Positions 24,805 through 33,775 of a stretch of 62,836 nt of DNA are shown here, piece after piece. Source of the stretch: Streptosporangium canum (GTDB lineage: Bacteria > Actinomycetota > Actinomycetes > Streptosporangiales > Streptosporangiaceae); contig NZ_FOQY01000043.1 of assembly GCF_900113865.1 (NCBI RefSeq), forward strand, positions 1 through 62,836. Reading direction: 5' to 3'. The first letter of the stretch is position 1. The number at the start of each line of letters is the position of its first letter. A program made the position numbers and the translations under genes. The notes beneath the pieces are model-generated. The model had not been told where the DNA came from. It saw nothing but the letters and a program-made list of their open reading frames with translations, and did no database searches.

Positions 24805-26796
24805 CTAGCTCTGCGGCGCCGGGATCTGCACCGGCGGGCAGCGCGGGTCGAGCCGTACCTTCGCCAGATCCCGGCCGACGATCGTCCACGCGTCGAACGA
24901 GCCGGGTTCGAACTGCAACTGCGGATTGGTGTGCCACTCGTCGCCCAGCCCGGTCGCCAGCAGCTTGGTCTGCGATCCGAGCTCGTAGGCGTTGCCGCCG
25001 CCGAAGTAGGTGGAGGTGAACACCCGGCCCTTGTGGACCTGCAGCTCACCGTGTCCCGACAGCAGGCCCTGGTGCTTGATGGTGCCGGTGGCGGGGTCCA
25101 GGGCGATCCAGGCGCCCAGCACGCGCTTGTAGACCGCGTACAGCAGCCCGTTGTGCACCTTGAGGTCCTGGAAGGTGCGGTGGTTCGGCAGCGGGTCGAT
25201 CTGCCACACCACCTTGCGCTGCTTGAGGTCGAACGCGGCGATCGAGGCCGTCGTCTTGGTCGGCGGCGTGCCGCCTCCGCCGAGCACGTCGCCACCGAGG
25301 TAGACGACGCCGCGCTCGGAGTCGACGCTCAGGCTCATCAGGCTCTGGTCGGGGATGACGTCCGGGTAGACGTCCATCTTCCCCGTGTCGGGGTCGAGCA
25401 CCGTCAGGGCGCCCTTCAGCTTCGCGCCGGTCGGTGCGGAGGCCACCAGGATGGTGTCGGTGACGGGGTCGTGCTCGATGTCCCACGGCCGCGACTGGTC
25501 GTGCCCGATGTAGCCGAAGCTGCGCACTTCGTCGGTGTGCACGTCGATGGAGATGATCTGACCGCTCGGATACAGCGCGGCGTAGATCTTGTCGCCCCGC
25601 CGCACCATGGTCTTCGGCTCGCCCACCACGCGGATCCTGCGCTGCTTTCCGGTCCGCAGGTCGCGCACTTCCACGGCGAAGTGGCCGCCGATGTAGAGGG
25701 CCCGGTTCGGCACCAGCAGCATGCTCTGGGTGCGCTCGGCGCCGGCCGGGAAGCCGGCTTCGATGAGGTCGACGAACTCGGAGGTCCGGCTCGGCAGGTC
25801 CAGCCACCACATGCCGCCGCTGCCGGCGAAGCCGATGAGCTGCTGCCCGGCCAGCTTCAGCGCCCGGGTCTCCTCGCCCGGCGAGGGCGGGTCGGCGACC
25901 TTGGTCACCGCGTCCTGCCCGGTGCGGTAGCTGTAGACGGCGCCGTCGGGGCGCGAGGTGAGGTAGACCGTTCCGTCGGGGGCCACCTCGAACGCGTCGA
26001 TGATGCCCACTCCGGCATCGAACTGCCGCCGGTCCGTGCCGTCCTTGCGCACGTCGATCAGCGTGCTCCCGCTCGCCGCCAGCACCCGATCGCCGTAGAG
26101 CGAGACCGTGCCCACGGCCGCGGGCCCCTGGGCCAGTTCCCTGACCGCGCCGCTGACCCGGTCGACGGCCAGCAGCTTGGCCTTCTCCAGCAGGCCGACG
26201 TAGGCCGTGGTCTCGTCGGCGGCGACCGCTCTGACGTAGTGCTCGCCCTGGACCAGCACGCCGTACTTGCGGATCGCGCCGGTCGAGGGGACGTACTCCC
26301 AGAGCCTGCCGTCGGAGGAGGTGCCGAGGTAGAGGGTGCCGTCCGGTGCGGCGGCCATGCTCCAGACGAAGCCGCCGTTCGCGCCGAAGGAGTGCAGGTG
26401 CGCTACCTGGCCCGTGGCCAGGTCGTAGCTGTAGAGGTCGGGTACGGGATAGGTGCCGATGTACAGCTTGCCGCCGGCGACCGCGGTGGCCCAGCCGCCT
26501 TCCGGCTCGCCGGCCGCGGGGCCGTCCGGCAGGGTCGCGGTGCGTGTCACCTTGCGGGTGGCCAGGTCGATCTCGGCCACGACCGGTGGCTTCGGCCCGC
26601 GGGAGACCACGTAGGCGTGGCCCTCGTGGACGGTGGCGCCGACGATCGCGCCGGTGACGGAGGCCGGGCCGTACGTGGTGACGGCCGGGGTGGCGCAGTT
26701 CGGCGCGGACGTCGCCTGCGCGGCGGCCGGTGTCGACAGGGCCGGTATCGATAAGGCGGACAGGACCATGAGCAGCGCCAGACAGGTACGCGGCAC
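24805..26796 (-). CDS. Secreted beta-propeller protein
   Basis: The 663-residue product starts at GTG 26796, decided by GGAGGTG seven bases upstream. A signal peptide (ALLMVLSALSIPALSTPAAAQA) directs export. The mature protein is a chain of about 50-residue blades with recurrent motifs such as APDGTLYLGT, APDGTVYLTS and GGKLYIGT, characteristic of seven- or eight-bladed propellers of the SMP-30/NHL/WD40-like class. No catalytic residues are evident, so a binding or scaffold role is plausible. A DasR-like site lies about 40-50 bases upstream, hinting at a link with aminosugar use. Confidence 0.8.
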   Translation of the reverse strand: MPRTCLALLMVLSALSIPALSTPAAAQATSAPNCATPAVTTYGPASVTGAIVGATVHEGHAYVVSRGPKPPVVAEIDLATRKVTRTATLPDGPAAGEPEGGWATAVAGGKLYIGTYPVPDLYSYDLATGQVAHLHSFGANGGFVWSMAAAPDGTLYLGTSSDGRLWEYVPSTGAIRKYGVLVQGEHYVRAVAADETTAYVGLLEKAKLLAVDRVSGAVRELAQGPAAVGTVSLYGDRVLAASGSTLIDVRKDGTDRRQFDAGVGIIDAFEVAPDGTVYLTSRPDGAVYSYRTGQDAVTKVADPPSPGEETRALKLAGQQLIGFAGSGGMWWLDLPSRTSEFVDLIEAGFPAGAERTQSMLLVPNRALYIGGHFAVEVRDLRTGKQRRIRVVGEPKTMVRRGDKIYAALYPSGQIISIDVHTDEVRSFGYIGHDQSRPWDIEHDPVTDTILVASAPTGAKLKGALTVLDPDTGKMDVYPDVIPDQSLMSLSVDSERGVVYLGGDVLGGGGTPPTKTTASIAAFDLKQRKVVWQIDPLPNHRTFQDLKVHNGLLYAVYKRVLGAWIALDPATGTIKHQGLLSGHGELQVHKGRVFTSTYFGGGNAYELGSQTKLLATGLGDEWHTNPQLQFEPGSFDAWTIVGRDLAKVRLDPRCPPVQIPAPQS

Positions 26797-26830
26797 GGCC
26801 GCACCTCCAGGATGTTCAATACTGCTTAAT

Positions 26831-26846
26831 ATTGGTCCAGACCGTA
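26831..26846. promoter_or_regulatory. DasR (dre)-like operator
   Basis: ATTGGTCCAGACCGTA contains the dyad GGTC-CA-GACC. Twelve of sixteen positions agree with the dre consensus of the GntR-type repressor DasR, and it resembles the TGGTCCAGACCT repeat of Streptomyces chitinase promoters. It lies upstream of the secreted propeller gene and beside the AHSA1 fragment. Confidence 0.5.
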
Positions 26847-26880
26847 ATCATTTGAGCGCGGCACGTCAATACTCATGGGG

Positions 26881-27054
26881 ATGCGCCACAGGCGGCCTTT
26901 GAAGACCGCCGAGTACGAGATAGTCCGTGACTTCGCCGCGCGGCGCGAGCAGGTGTACGCCGCCTGGACCCGGCCGGAGCGCTTCGCCCGCCTGGCCGAG
27001 CACCTGGCGGTTCAGGCCACGTCGTCGAAGGTCAGCGCGCGGCCGTGGGCGTAG
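26881..27054 (+). pseudogene. Truncated AHSA1/SRPBCC-family protein (N-terminal fragment)
   Basis: ATG 26881 opens a 57-residue frame whose first 45 residues (KTAEYEIVRDFAARREQVYA then AWTRPERFARLAEH) match the N-terminus of START-like AHSA1 proteins, which are normally about 150 residues. The rest is antisense to the end of the AfsR-like gene, so the 3' two thirds have been lost. It is a decayed gene. Confidence 0.65.
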
Positions 27055-30000
27055 GCGACGGCGAACGCCTCCTCGCCGAGCGCGTCCACGGCCCCGGTGG
27101 TGATCCGCCGCACCTCGTCCTCCTCCCAACGGGAGGCCGGGGTGTGGTGTGCCCGCCTGGCCTCGGCGGCCAGACCGAGCAGCCGGGCGGACTCCCCGGG
27201 CGGCGAGACAGCGGCCAGGCCCTCGACGGTGAACGCCGTCGTGCGGGGGTCGCCGACCTTCCGCGCGGCGGCGAACGCCTCCAGGAACAGCTCGCGCGCC
27301 CCCTCGGCGTCGCCACGCGAGCTGTGGACGAAGCCCAGCTCGGCCAGGGCGCTGGGCAGGAACAGCGGGGGCTCGCCGTCGCGTGGGACGCCGTCGAGCA
27401 GGTGGCCGAGGTGCGTCTCGGCCAGCTCCAGCAGGCCGGCCCGGCGGGCGGCGTAGCAGTACCCCATCTCGGCGAAGATCTGCCCCTCCCGGTAGCCCTG
27501 CCCGGTGGCCAGGCGCAGCGCCTGCCCGCACTGTTCCATGGCCCGCTCGTAGTCGCCGGTGTTCATGGCGATCCAGCCCAGCCACGACAGCCGCCGCATG
27601 GCCTCCGGCCACAGTCCGAGCTCCTCGGCCATCCGCAGGCCTTCGGCGAACAACGCGGTGGCCCGCCCGTAGTCGCCGCGGATCTCGGCCAGCCCGGCGA
27701 GCCACTCGGTGGCCTGTAACCGGCCCCACTGGTCCCCCAGCTCCCGGAACACCTTGGCGCTCTCGCCGCCGTCACGTTCCAGAGCCTCCAGGTCGCGCCG
27801 GGTGAAGGCGTCGCGGGCGCGCCTGCTCAGGGCCACCGCCACGCCCCAGCGGTCGCCGGTCTCGGAGAAGGCCGCGAGCGCGCTGTCGACCAGCGCCTGT
27901 GAGGACGCCAGGTCGTTCGTGCACAGCCCGACGAACAGCTCCGCCCTGGCCCGGTCGCCCGGCCCGGCGAGGTCCAGGACCGGCTTCCAGTCGACGTCCT
28001 GTCCGAGCAGCAGGGCGAACCCCGCGTGCCAGGCCCGCGCCCGCGCCCGGTCGGCGGTGAACGCGCCGGGCTCGACGGCCAGCGCGGACTCCAGCGAGCG
28101 CAGCCCCTCGCCGAGCCGTCCGCGGAGGAACCAGTACCACGCCAGCGCGTTCACCAGCCGCAGGGCGTCGGCCGCCGGGGCGGCGTCGAGAGCGGCCCGC
28201 AGGTTCGCGGCCTCGGCGTCCAGCCGCCGCATCCAGCGCACCTGCTCGGGCCCCCGGAGGAACGACTCCGCCCGTACGGCCAGCGCCGTGTAGTAGTCGA
28301 CGTGCGCCTGCCGTACCCGCGCGTTCTCTCCCGCGTCGTCCAGCCGGTTCAGGCAGTAGGCCGCCACCGACTCCAGGAGCCGGTACCGCACCCCCGACGG
28401 CCCGTCCACGACCGCCACCAGCGACCGGTCGACCAGCCGCGCCAGCACGTCGAGCACGTCGACGCCGGCCTCGGCGCACACCGTCTCGGCCGCCTCCAGC
28501 GTGCAGCCGTCGGCGTGCACGGCCAGGCGGCGCAGCACGACCCGCTCGGAGTCGGTGAGCAGCGTCCAGCTCCAGTCGATCATCGCCATCAGCGTCTGCT
28601 GGCGCGCCGGAGCCCCGCGCTGGAAGCCCGCCAGCAGCTGGAACCTGTCGTCCAGCCTGGTCACGAGCTCCTGGACACCGAGTGCCCTGACCTTGGTCGC
28701 GGCCAGTTCCAGCGCCAGCGGGATGCCGTCCAGCCTGCGGCAGAGCTGTGCGACCGCCTCGGCGTTCCGGGCGTCGAGCGTGAACCCGCGGGCCGAGGCG
28801 GTCGCCCGCGCCATGAACAGCCGTACGGCGTCGGCCTTCGCCACAGTGATCAGCTCGGACCCCTCGGGCAGCTCCAGCGCGGGCACGCTCCACAGTGACT
28901 CACCGGCCACGTTCAGCGGCTCGCGGCTGGTCGCCAGGATCCGCAGCCCCGGCGCCGAACGCAGCAGCGCCTCGGTCAGCTCGGCGGCCTGGTCCACCAC
29001 GTGCTCGCAGTTGTCGAGCACCAGCAGCATCCGCCGGTCGCGCAGCGCGCCGACCAGCCGCGGCAGGACGCCCGCGGAGTCCTCGCGTATGTCGAGCGCG
29101 ACGAGCACGGCCTCGGCCAGCGACGGCGTGTGCCGGTCGTAGGGGGCGAGCTCGACCAGCCACGCGCCGTCGGGATGCGCGCCCGCCACCTGCCGCGCCA
29201 CCTCCAGCGCCAGGCTCGTCTTACCGACGCCTCCCGAACCGGTGAGGGTGACCAGTCGGCCCGTCTCCAGCAGGGCGCGCACCTCGGCCACCGCCTCACC
29301 GCGCCCGATCAGCTCGCCGACCGCGGCGGGCACGTTCGTCGCCGGCCGCTCGGCCCTGCCGCTCAGCGCGGGATCCTGCCGCAGGATCCGCGTGTGCAGC
29401 TCGGCCAGTTCCGGCGACGGATCGACCCCCAGCTCGTCGGCGAGCCGCTCCCGCAGCTCGCCGTAACAGGCCAGGGCCTCACTCTGCCGCCCGACCCGGT
29501 ACAGCGCCCGCATGTGTACGGCCCGCAACCGTTCCCTCAGCGGGTGCGCGGCCACGAGTGCGGCCACCTCGACCGGCTCCCCGGCCGCCAGCCGTACCTC
29601 CGCGTGCTCCTCTACGGCGGCCAGCCGTGCCTCTTCCAGGCGCGCGATCACCGGCCGCAGGAACGCGAAGTCGGCGAAATCCGCGTACGGGGTCCCCCGC
29701 CACAACGCCAGCGCCTCGGCCGGTTCCGTCTCGCGCACCAGCCGCGCGAAGCGGGCGGCGTCCACCGCGTCCGGGGCGGCCCGCAGCGCGTATCCGGGGG
29801 CGCGCGAGACCACCAGGTTCTTCCCGCCCGGCTCGGCCTCCTCCAGTGCGCGGCGTAGCTGGGAGACCCGCACCTGCAGGGCCGCCGCCGGGTTGGCGGG
29901 CGGTTCGTCACCCCACAGGTCGTCGATCAGCCGGTCGGCGGACACCACCTGTCCCTCATGGGCGAGCAGGGCGGCGAGCAGCGCGCGCACCTTCAGGCCG

Positions 30001-30065
30001 GGGATCGTCACGACCTGTCCCGTGTCGGTCCAGGCCGTCACCGGTCCCAGCACTCCAAAACGCAT
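27012..30065 (-). CDS. AfsR/SARP-type regulator with BTAD, NB-ARC and TPR domains
   Basis: The 1017-residue product begins with an OmpR-like winged helix (MRFGVLGPVTAW ... VSADRLIDDLWGDEPP), then a bacterial transcriptional activator domain (about 95-240, ending RILRQDPAL). An NB-ARC-type STAND ATPase follows with Walker A LTGSGGVGKTSLALEV and Walker B LLVLDNCEH, and a C-terminal TPR superhelix of about 400 residues. Such proteins activate secondary metabolism or stress genes when the STAND module binds ligand and ATP. No biosynthetic cluster adjoins, so targets are unknown. Its 3' end overlaps the AHSA1 remnant. Confidence 0.92.
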   Translation of the reverse strand: MRFGVLGPVTAWTDTGQVVTIPGLKVRALLAALLAHEGQVVSADRLIDDLWGDEPPANPAAALQVRVSQLRRALEEAEPGGKNLVVSRAPGYALRAAPDAVDAARFARLVRETEPAEALALWRGTPYADFADFAFLRPVIARLEEARLAAVEEHAEVRLAAGEPVEVAALVAAHPLRERLRAVHMRALYRVGRQSEALACYGELRERLADELGVDPSPELAELHTRILRQDPALSGRAERPATNVPAAVGELIGRGEAVAEVRALLETGRLVTLTGSGGVGKTSLALEVARQVAGAHPDGAWLVELAPYDRHTPSLAEAVLVALDIREDSAGVLPRLVGALRDRRMLLVLDNCEHVVDQAAELTEALLRSAPGLRILATSREPLNVAGESLWSVPALELPEGSELITVAKADAVRLFMARATASARGFTLDARNAEAVAQLCRRLDGIPLALELAATKVRALGVQELVTRLDDRFQLLAGFQRGAPARQQTLMAMIDWSWTLLTDSERVVLRRLAVHADGCTLEAAETVCAEAGVDVLDVLARLVDRSLVAVVDGPSGVRYRLLESVAAYCLNRLDDAGENARVRQAHVDYYTALAVRAESFLRGPEQVRWMRRLDAEAANLRAALDAAPAADALRLVNALAWYWFLRGRLGEGLRSLESALAVEPGAFTADRARARAWHAGFALLLGQDVDWKPVLDLAGPGDRARAELFVGLCTNDLASSQALVDSALAAFSETGDRWGVAVALSRRARDAFTRRDLEALERDGGESAKVFRELGDQWGRLQATEWLAGLAEIRGDYGRATALFAEGLRMAEELGLWPEAMRRLSWLGWIAMNTGDYERAMEQCGQALRLATGQGYREGQIFAEMGYCYAARRAGLLELAETHLGHLLDGVPRDGEPPLFLPSALAELGFVHSSRGDAEGARELFLEAFAAARKVGDPRTTAFTVEGLAAVSPPGESARLLGLAAEARRAHHTPASRWEEDEVRRITTGAVDALGEEAFAVAYAHGRALTFDDVA

Positions 30066-30211
30066 ACGACCGACTTTAAGGGCATGGGCTCGCCCTCGCC
30101 GTGCTCGCCGCGGCGCCCCTCCGGCGCCCCCGGCGTCGCCGCCCCGGTCACCTCCGTCACGGCAAGACCTCTCGCCGTGGACGCGGAGGCCCTTCCGGCT
30201 CGCGGACGCCG

Positions 30212-30244
30212 GCGCGGCCCGGAGGCAACCCCTCCGGGCCGCGC
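30212..30244. terminator. GC-rich hairpin after the small secreted gene
   Basis: A 14-base perfect stem GCGCGGCCCGGAGG/CCTCCGGGCCGCGC with a five-base loop. It lies 13 bases beyond the minus-strand stop at 30257. There is no T tract, as is common in high-GC actinomycete terminators. Confidence 0.7.
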
Positions 30245-30256
30245 GCGTTCAGCCGA

Positions 30257-30535
30257 TTACCTGGTCAGGACCATCAGCGTGAAAAAGCCGGTGTACTCGC
30301 AGTAGTAGGACAGGTATGTCCCCTTATTGCGCAGTTCCGCGCCCTTCGCCTTGCACTTCTTCAGCGTTGAGTAGTCGCCGTACTTGATCCATGAGGACGC
30401 GACGGTGACCGGGGCGCTCGACGCGCCGGCGCCGGTGGTCGCGGCTCCGGCGGGCGTCGCCAGTGCGGCTCCCGCCGTTGCCAGGACGACCGTCGCGAAC
30501 GACGTCGCGGCCAGTCTGGCGAGCTTGGTGGACAT
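30257..30535 (-). CDS. Small secreted protein with two cysteines
   Basis: The product is 92 residues from ATG 30535, with GAAGGGA upstream. The first half is a signal peptide (LARLAATSFATVVLATAGAA to GAATTGAG). The mature domain of about 50 residues contains LKKCKAKGAELRNKGTYLSYYCEYT, where two cysteines could form one disulfide, and an aromatic-rich centre. I do not recognise a named family. It resembles the small secreted basic proteins common in actinomycetes. It is divergent from nothing obvious and has its own terminator. Confidence 0.75.
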   Translation of the reverse strand: MSTKLARLAATSFATVVLATAGAALATPAGAATTGAGASSAPVTVASSWIKYGDYSTLKKCKAKGAELRNKGTYLSYYCEYTGFFTLMVLTR

Positions 30536-30736
30536 ATGAGTATCCCTTCGGGGTGGGAAATGGGCCCTTCCGGCGGGGCGGCGGACCGCCCTCGCCGGCA
30601 GCATGATCATAATCACGCCGGCGGCTGAGGAGGAGGGATTGATCACGATTGTTCCGCCGGGCCTGGCCGGTCGGCGCGACCGCCCGCGAGGTCCGCGGCC
30701 GTCCGTCCCTCAGGTCCGCGGCCGTCCGCCCCCAGG

Positions 30737-31095
30737 TCAGAGAACCGCGAGCGCTTTGGCCACGCCCGGGTCGCGTCCGGTGGCCAGGTCGAGGGCGGTC
30801 ATGGGGGCGTAGTGGTCGACCGGCACGCCGATCGTGTCGATTGGACGTACGTGACGCCGCCGGGGAGCGTCTTCGACGTCACCGCCGGAGGCTGCCGCGT
30901 GATGGGCCCCTCCCCGAGCTCGACGGTGCGGGTCCGTCCCGTGGTGGGGCGCTTGAGCGTGAGCCGTAGATTGTCGGAGGCGAAGACGTCGAGGAGGCCC
31001 TGGTTCACGGTGTCCCCGATGAACGCCGGCGGGTCGGATAGGTCCCACCCGTCGTCGCGGGGTTTCACCGTGCCGGCAGCCGGGCACCCGGCCGT
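30737..31095 (-). pseudogene. S41-type peptidase remnant with internal deletion and frameshift
   Basis: In one minus frame, DDGWDLSDPPAFIGDTVNQG and a PDZ-like LRLTLKRPTTGRTRTVELGE lead to PAVTSKTLPGGVTYV. The frame then changes near 30850 and continues IGVPVDHYAPMTALDLATGR DPGVAKALAVL to a stop. Secreted S41 peptidases have a PDZ-like domain followed by the G-V-x-Y strand and end with a similar tail, but the intervening Ser/Lys catalytic region (150 or more residues) is absent. The 5' end runs into a hexamer repeat. The family call is moderate, the decay is clear. Confidence 0.5.
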
Positions 31096-31104
31096 ACGGC
31101 GGCG

Positions 31105-31169
31105 CCGGTTCCGGTTCCGGTTCCGGCTTCGGCTTCGGCTTCGGCTTCGGCTTCGGCTTCGGCTTCGGA
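31105..31169. repeat. Hexanucleotide tandem repeat
   Basis: Three to four copies of GGTTCC are followed by about seven copies of GGCTTC, then an AT-richer AATAATTC segment. Such arrays expand by slippage. It lies at the 5' end of the decayed peptidase gene and about 120 bases upstream of the reductase start. Confidence 0.9.
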
Positions 31170-31289
31170 GGGATTCAAAATAATTCGAGGAAAGCCGTCG
31201 CCGGATGTCGAGGACCCGGTGACGGCTCCGACTACCGGGTGAAGGCGCGCCCCGAGGGCGCGGGAGATCCACAGAGACGGGACGCCATC

Positions 31290-31859
31290 ATGGGCAGGCT
31301 CATCCACTTCGTGCACCAGTCCCTCGACGGTTTCATCGAGGGCCCAGCCGGCGAGTTCGACTGGCCGCGGATGGGGCCGGAACTCTCCGCCTACTCGCAG
31401 GAGCTGAGCGGCGGCGACAAGGTGTTCCTCTACGGGCGCGTGGTGTGGGACATGATGTCGGGCTACTGGCCGCGGGCCGAGCAGCACTCGACGCACGAGC
31501 ACGACCTGGCGTTCGCCCCGATCTGGCGCGAGGCGTCCAAGATCGTGGTCTCCCGCACGCTGGAGAAGGCCGAGTGGAACACCCGGGTGATCGGCGAGAA
31601 CGTCGTCGAGGAGCTGACCGCGCTCAAGGAGTCCGGCGCCACGCTGCTGCTGTTCGGCGGGTCCGCGCTGGCCGCCCACCTCACCGAGCACGGTGTGATC
31701 GACGAGTACCAGATCTTCGTCCACCCGGTGATCCTGGGCGGCGGCAAGCCGGTCTTCCAGGAGCAGAGCCACCGGGCCGGCCTCGAACTCGTCGAGTCGC
31801 GGACGTTCGACTCCCAGGTCGTGCTGCTCCGGCACCGGCGCGCCGCCGCGCAGGGATGA
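31290..31859 (+). CDS. DHFR/RibD C-terminal-like reductase
   Basis: The product has 189 residues from ATG 31290. It matches the RibD C-terminal/dihydrofolate reductase-like fold: RLIHFVHQSLDGFIEGPAGEFDW at the start, KVFLYGRVVWDMM, SKIVVSRTLEKAEW, and a nucleotide-binding TLLLFGGSALAAHL, ending with a strand-rich LVESRTFDSQVVLLRH. Stand-alone members of this family are NADPH-dependent reductases of mostly unknown substrates. It appears monocistronic. The ribosome site is weak. Confidence 0.88.
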   Translation: MGRLIHFVHQSLDGFIEGPAGEFDWPRMGPELSAYSQELSGGDKVFLYGRVVWDMMSGYWPRAEQHSTHEHDLAFAPIWREASKIVVSRTLEKAEWNTRVIGENVVEELTALKESGATLLLFGGSALAAHLTEHGVIDEYQIFVHPVILGGGKPVFQEQSHRAGLELVESRTFDSQVVLLRHRRAAAQG

Positions 31860-32198
31860 TCCTCAACCGGCGCGCCGCCGTACGGGGGCGATCCTCGACC
31901 GGTGCACGGGCCTGTCCCTCGCCTACGACTGTCTCCCGTCGCGGACTCGTCTCGTGTCGCACGCTCGTCTCGGGTGGTGAGTGTCATGCGGTCGTTCAGC
32001 GGTGTGCCGCGGTGTGCCTGGTCAGCTCGGTCGTGAGGGCGGCCGCTCCGTGGTGGCCTTCCGCAACGACTGTTCTCAGCCACGTGACCTGTCCGGTGGT
32101 GCGGGGCATACGGGTCCTGATGCGGATCGGTTCGGCCGTGTCGGCATAGATCGGCGTCCTGCCCGCGTCCTTGCTGGGTGACATCGCGAGGAGGACGG
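31860..32198. other. Intergenic region upstream of the SigE-type sigma gene
   Basis: About 340 bases with no recognisable gene. It opens with a second copy of a GGCGCGCCGCC-containing segment also found at the 3' end of the reductase gene. The promoter of the sigma factor operon should lie here, but no motif is clear. Confidence 0.6.
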
Positions 32199-32711
32199 GT
32201 GGATCCAGGATTTGAGGCGGACTTCCGGGAGTTCGTCGTCGATCGGTCAGGGGCGCTGTTCCGCACCGCGTACCTGCTGACCGGTGACCGGCACGCCGCT
32301 GAGGACCTGGTGCAGTCGGCGCTGACGAAGACGGCCGCCAAGTGGCGCGGCCTCCGCGACCCCGCGGCCATCGAGGGGTACGTCCGCCGCGCCATGTACC
32401 ACGAACAGGTGAGCTGGTGGCGGCGCCGTTCCCGCATCGCGGAAGTGTCCACCGGGTGGCTGCCCGACCGGGTCGACGACGGACACGCGGAGGTCGCGGA
32501 CCTTCGCCTGGTGATGCGCGGGGCTCTTGCCCGGCTGACGCCCCGGCAGCGGACCGTGCTCGTGCTGCGTTACTTCGAGGATCTGTCCGAGACCGAGATC
32601 GCGCGGCTGCTCGGTGTCAGGGTGGGGTCGGTCCGCAGCCAGATCTACCGGTCCCTGGAGCGCCTGAAGAAGGCCGCGCCCGAGCTGAGCACTGTGAGGG
32701 AGTTCCGATGA
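32199..32711 (+). CDS. SigE-family RNA polymerase sigma factor
   Basis: The product has 170 residues from GTG 32199, decided by GAGGAGG five bases before it. It is a two-domain sigma-70 factor of the Streptosporangiales/Streptomyces SigE-family group. Region 2 is FRTAYLLTGDRHAAEDLVQSAL, and region 4 is LTPRQRTVLVLRYFEDLSETEIARLLGV, ending in the DNA-recognition helix. The stop overlaps the start of the next gene (ATGA), so the downstream protein is expected to be its functional partner. Confidence 0.92.
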   Translation: MDPGFEADFREFVVDRSGALFRTAYLLTGDRHAAEDLVQSALTKTAAKWRGLRDPAAIEGYVRRAMYHEQVSWWRRRSRIAEVSTGWLPDRVDDGHAEVADLRLVMRGALARLTPRQRTVLVLRYFEDLSETEIARLLGVRVGSVRSQIYRSLERLKKAAPELSTVREFR

Positions 32712-33670
32712 GCATCGAGGATCTGCTGCGCGAGACCCTTTCCGACATGGCCCACGAGGAGCAGCCACCCCCACCGGGCCGGTTCCTCCAGGTCCACGGG
32801 GGCCGATCCCGCCGCCGTGGCCTCGCCCTGGCGGCGGCGGTGGCCGTCGCCGTGATGGCGGTCGGATCCACGTTCGCGGTCGAAGGGCTGTCCTCTCCGG
32901 TGGCGGTCCCCAGGGCCGTCACGGAGCAGGGCTCCGATGAGGCGCTTGTGGAGACCGGTCGGGACCAGACCACCCTGACCGTGAAAGAAGGGCTGCGGCT
33001 CGCACAGGTCATGCAGAAGTTGTCGGCCTCCACCGGCAGGCCGGTGGCGGAGTTCGAGCGGGCCGCCAAGGACGGCAGGGCGCTCGGGCTTCCGGCCTAC
33101 GCCAAGGGCGCGCTGGAAGGGTTCGCCTTCCCCGGGACCTACGAGGTCTCGTCCGGGGCGAGCCCCGGCGAGATCCTCGCCGCGATGGTGACACGATTCA
33201 ACCGCGCCGCCGAGGACAGCGGCCTGGTGGACGGCGCCAGGCGTGCCGGCCGTACGCCACTGGAGATCCTGACCGTCGCCAGCATCGTCCAGACCGAGTC
33301 GTACGACAAACGCGACATGCCCAAGATCGCGCGGGTTATCTACAACCGGCTGAACCACACGCCCGAGATGAAGCTGCAGATGGACAGCACGGTCCTGTAC
33401 GGCCTGAACAAGTTCAGCATCAGCGCCTCGAGCGAGGATCTCAAGAGCCGGTCGCGGTACAACACCTACGTGCGCCTCGGCCTGCCGCCCGGTCCCATCG
33501 GCAACCCGGGCGCCGACGCCATCGAGGCCGCGCTGAAGCCCGCCACCGGCCCCTGGCTGTTCTACGTGATCACCGACCCGGAGAAGGGCGTCATGAAATT
33601 CACCGACTCCGAATCCGGGTTCCTCAAGCTGATCAAGGAGAGCCGCAGGAACCGCGGGACCGGGGGATAG
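32708..33670 (+). CDS. Membrane-anchored MltG-like transglycosylase with anti-sigma-type N-terminus
   Basis: The product has 320 residues. A cytosolic N-terminus of about 38 residues (IEDLLRETLSDMAHEEQPPP) resembles the putative anti-sigma proteins usually encoded after SigE-family sigma genes. A single transmembrane helix (about 39-56) follows, then an extracellular MltG/YceG domain: LysM-like segment (TLTVKEGLRLAQVMQKL), FPGTYEVSSG, the catalytic-type ASIVQTESYD with Glu197, IARVIYNRL, MQMDSTVLYG-like region and YNTYVRLGLPPGPIGNPG. MltG cuts nascent peptidoglycan. Translational coupling to the sigma gene suggests the wall-acting domain also regulates the sigma factor. That role is inference. 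Confidence 0.85.
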   Translation: MSIEDLLRETLSDMAHEEQPPPPGRFLQVHGGRSRRRGLALAAAVAVAVMAVGSTFAVEGLSSPVAVPRAVTEQGSDEALVETGRDQTTLTVKEGLRLAQVMQKLSASTGRPVAEFERAAKDGRALGLPAYAKGALEGFAFPGTYEVSSGASPGEILAAMVTRFNRAAEDSGLVDGARRAGRTPLEILTVASIVQTESYDKRDMPKIARVIYNRLNHTPEMKLQMDSTVLYGLNKFSISASSEDLKSRSRYNTYVRLGLPPGPIGNPGADAIEAALKPATGPWLFYVITDPEKGVMKFTDSESGFLKLIKESRRNRGTGG

Positions 33671-33775
33671 GCGAGGACCACCGGCCGATCTCCTGGGCGT
33701 TCCCGGGGACCACTCCTGCTACGGGAACGGTACGGGCGCCGGTGATCCGTCCTTGGTGATCCGTAGGTGGCAACC

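Noticed and set aside
24784..26754. 656-codon frame on the plus strand
   Set aside because: Antisense to the propeller gene, which has a signal peptide, ribosome site and terminator.
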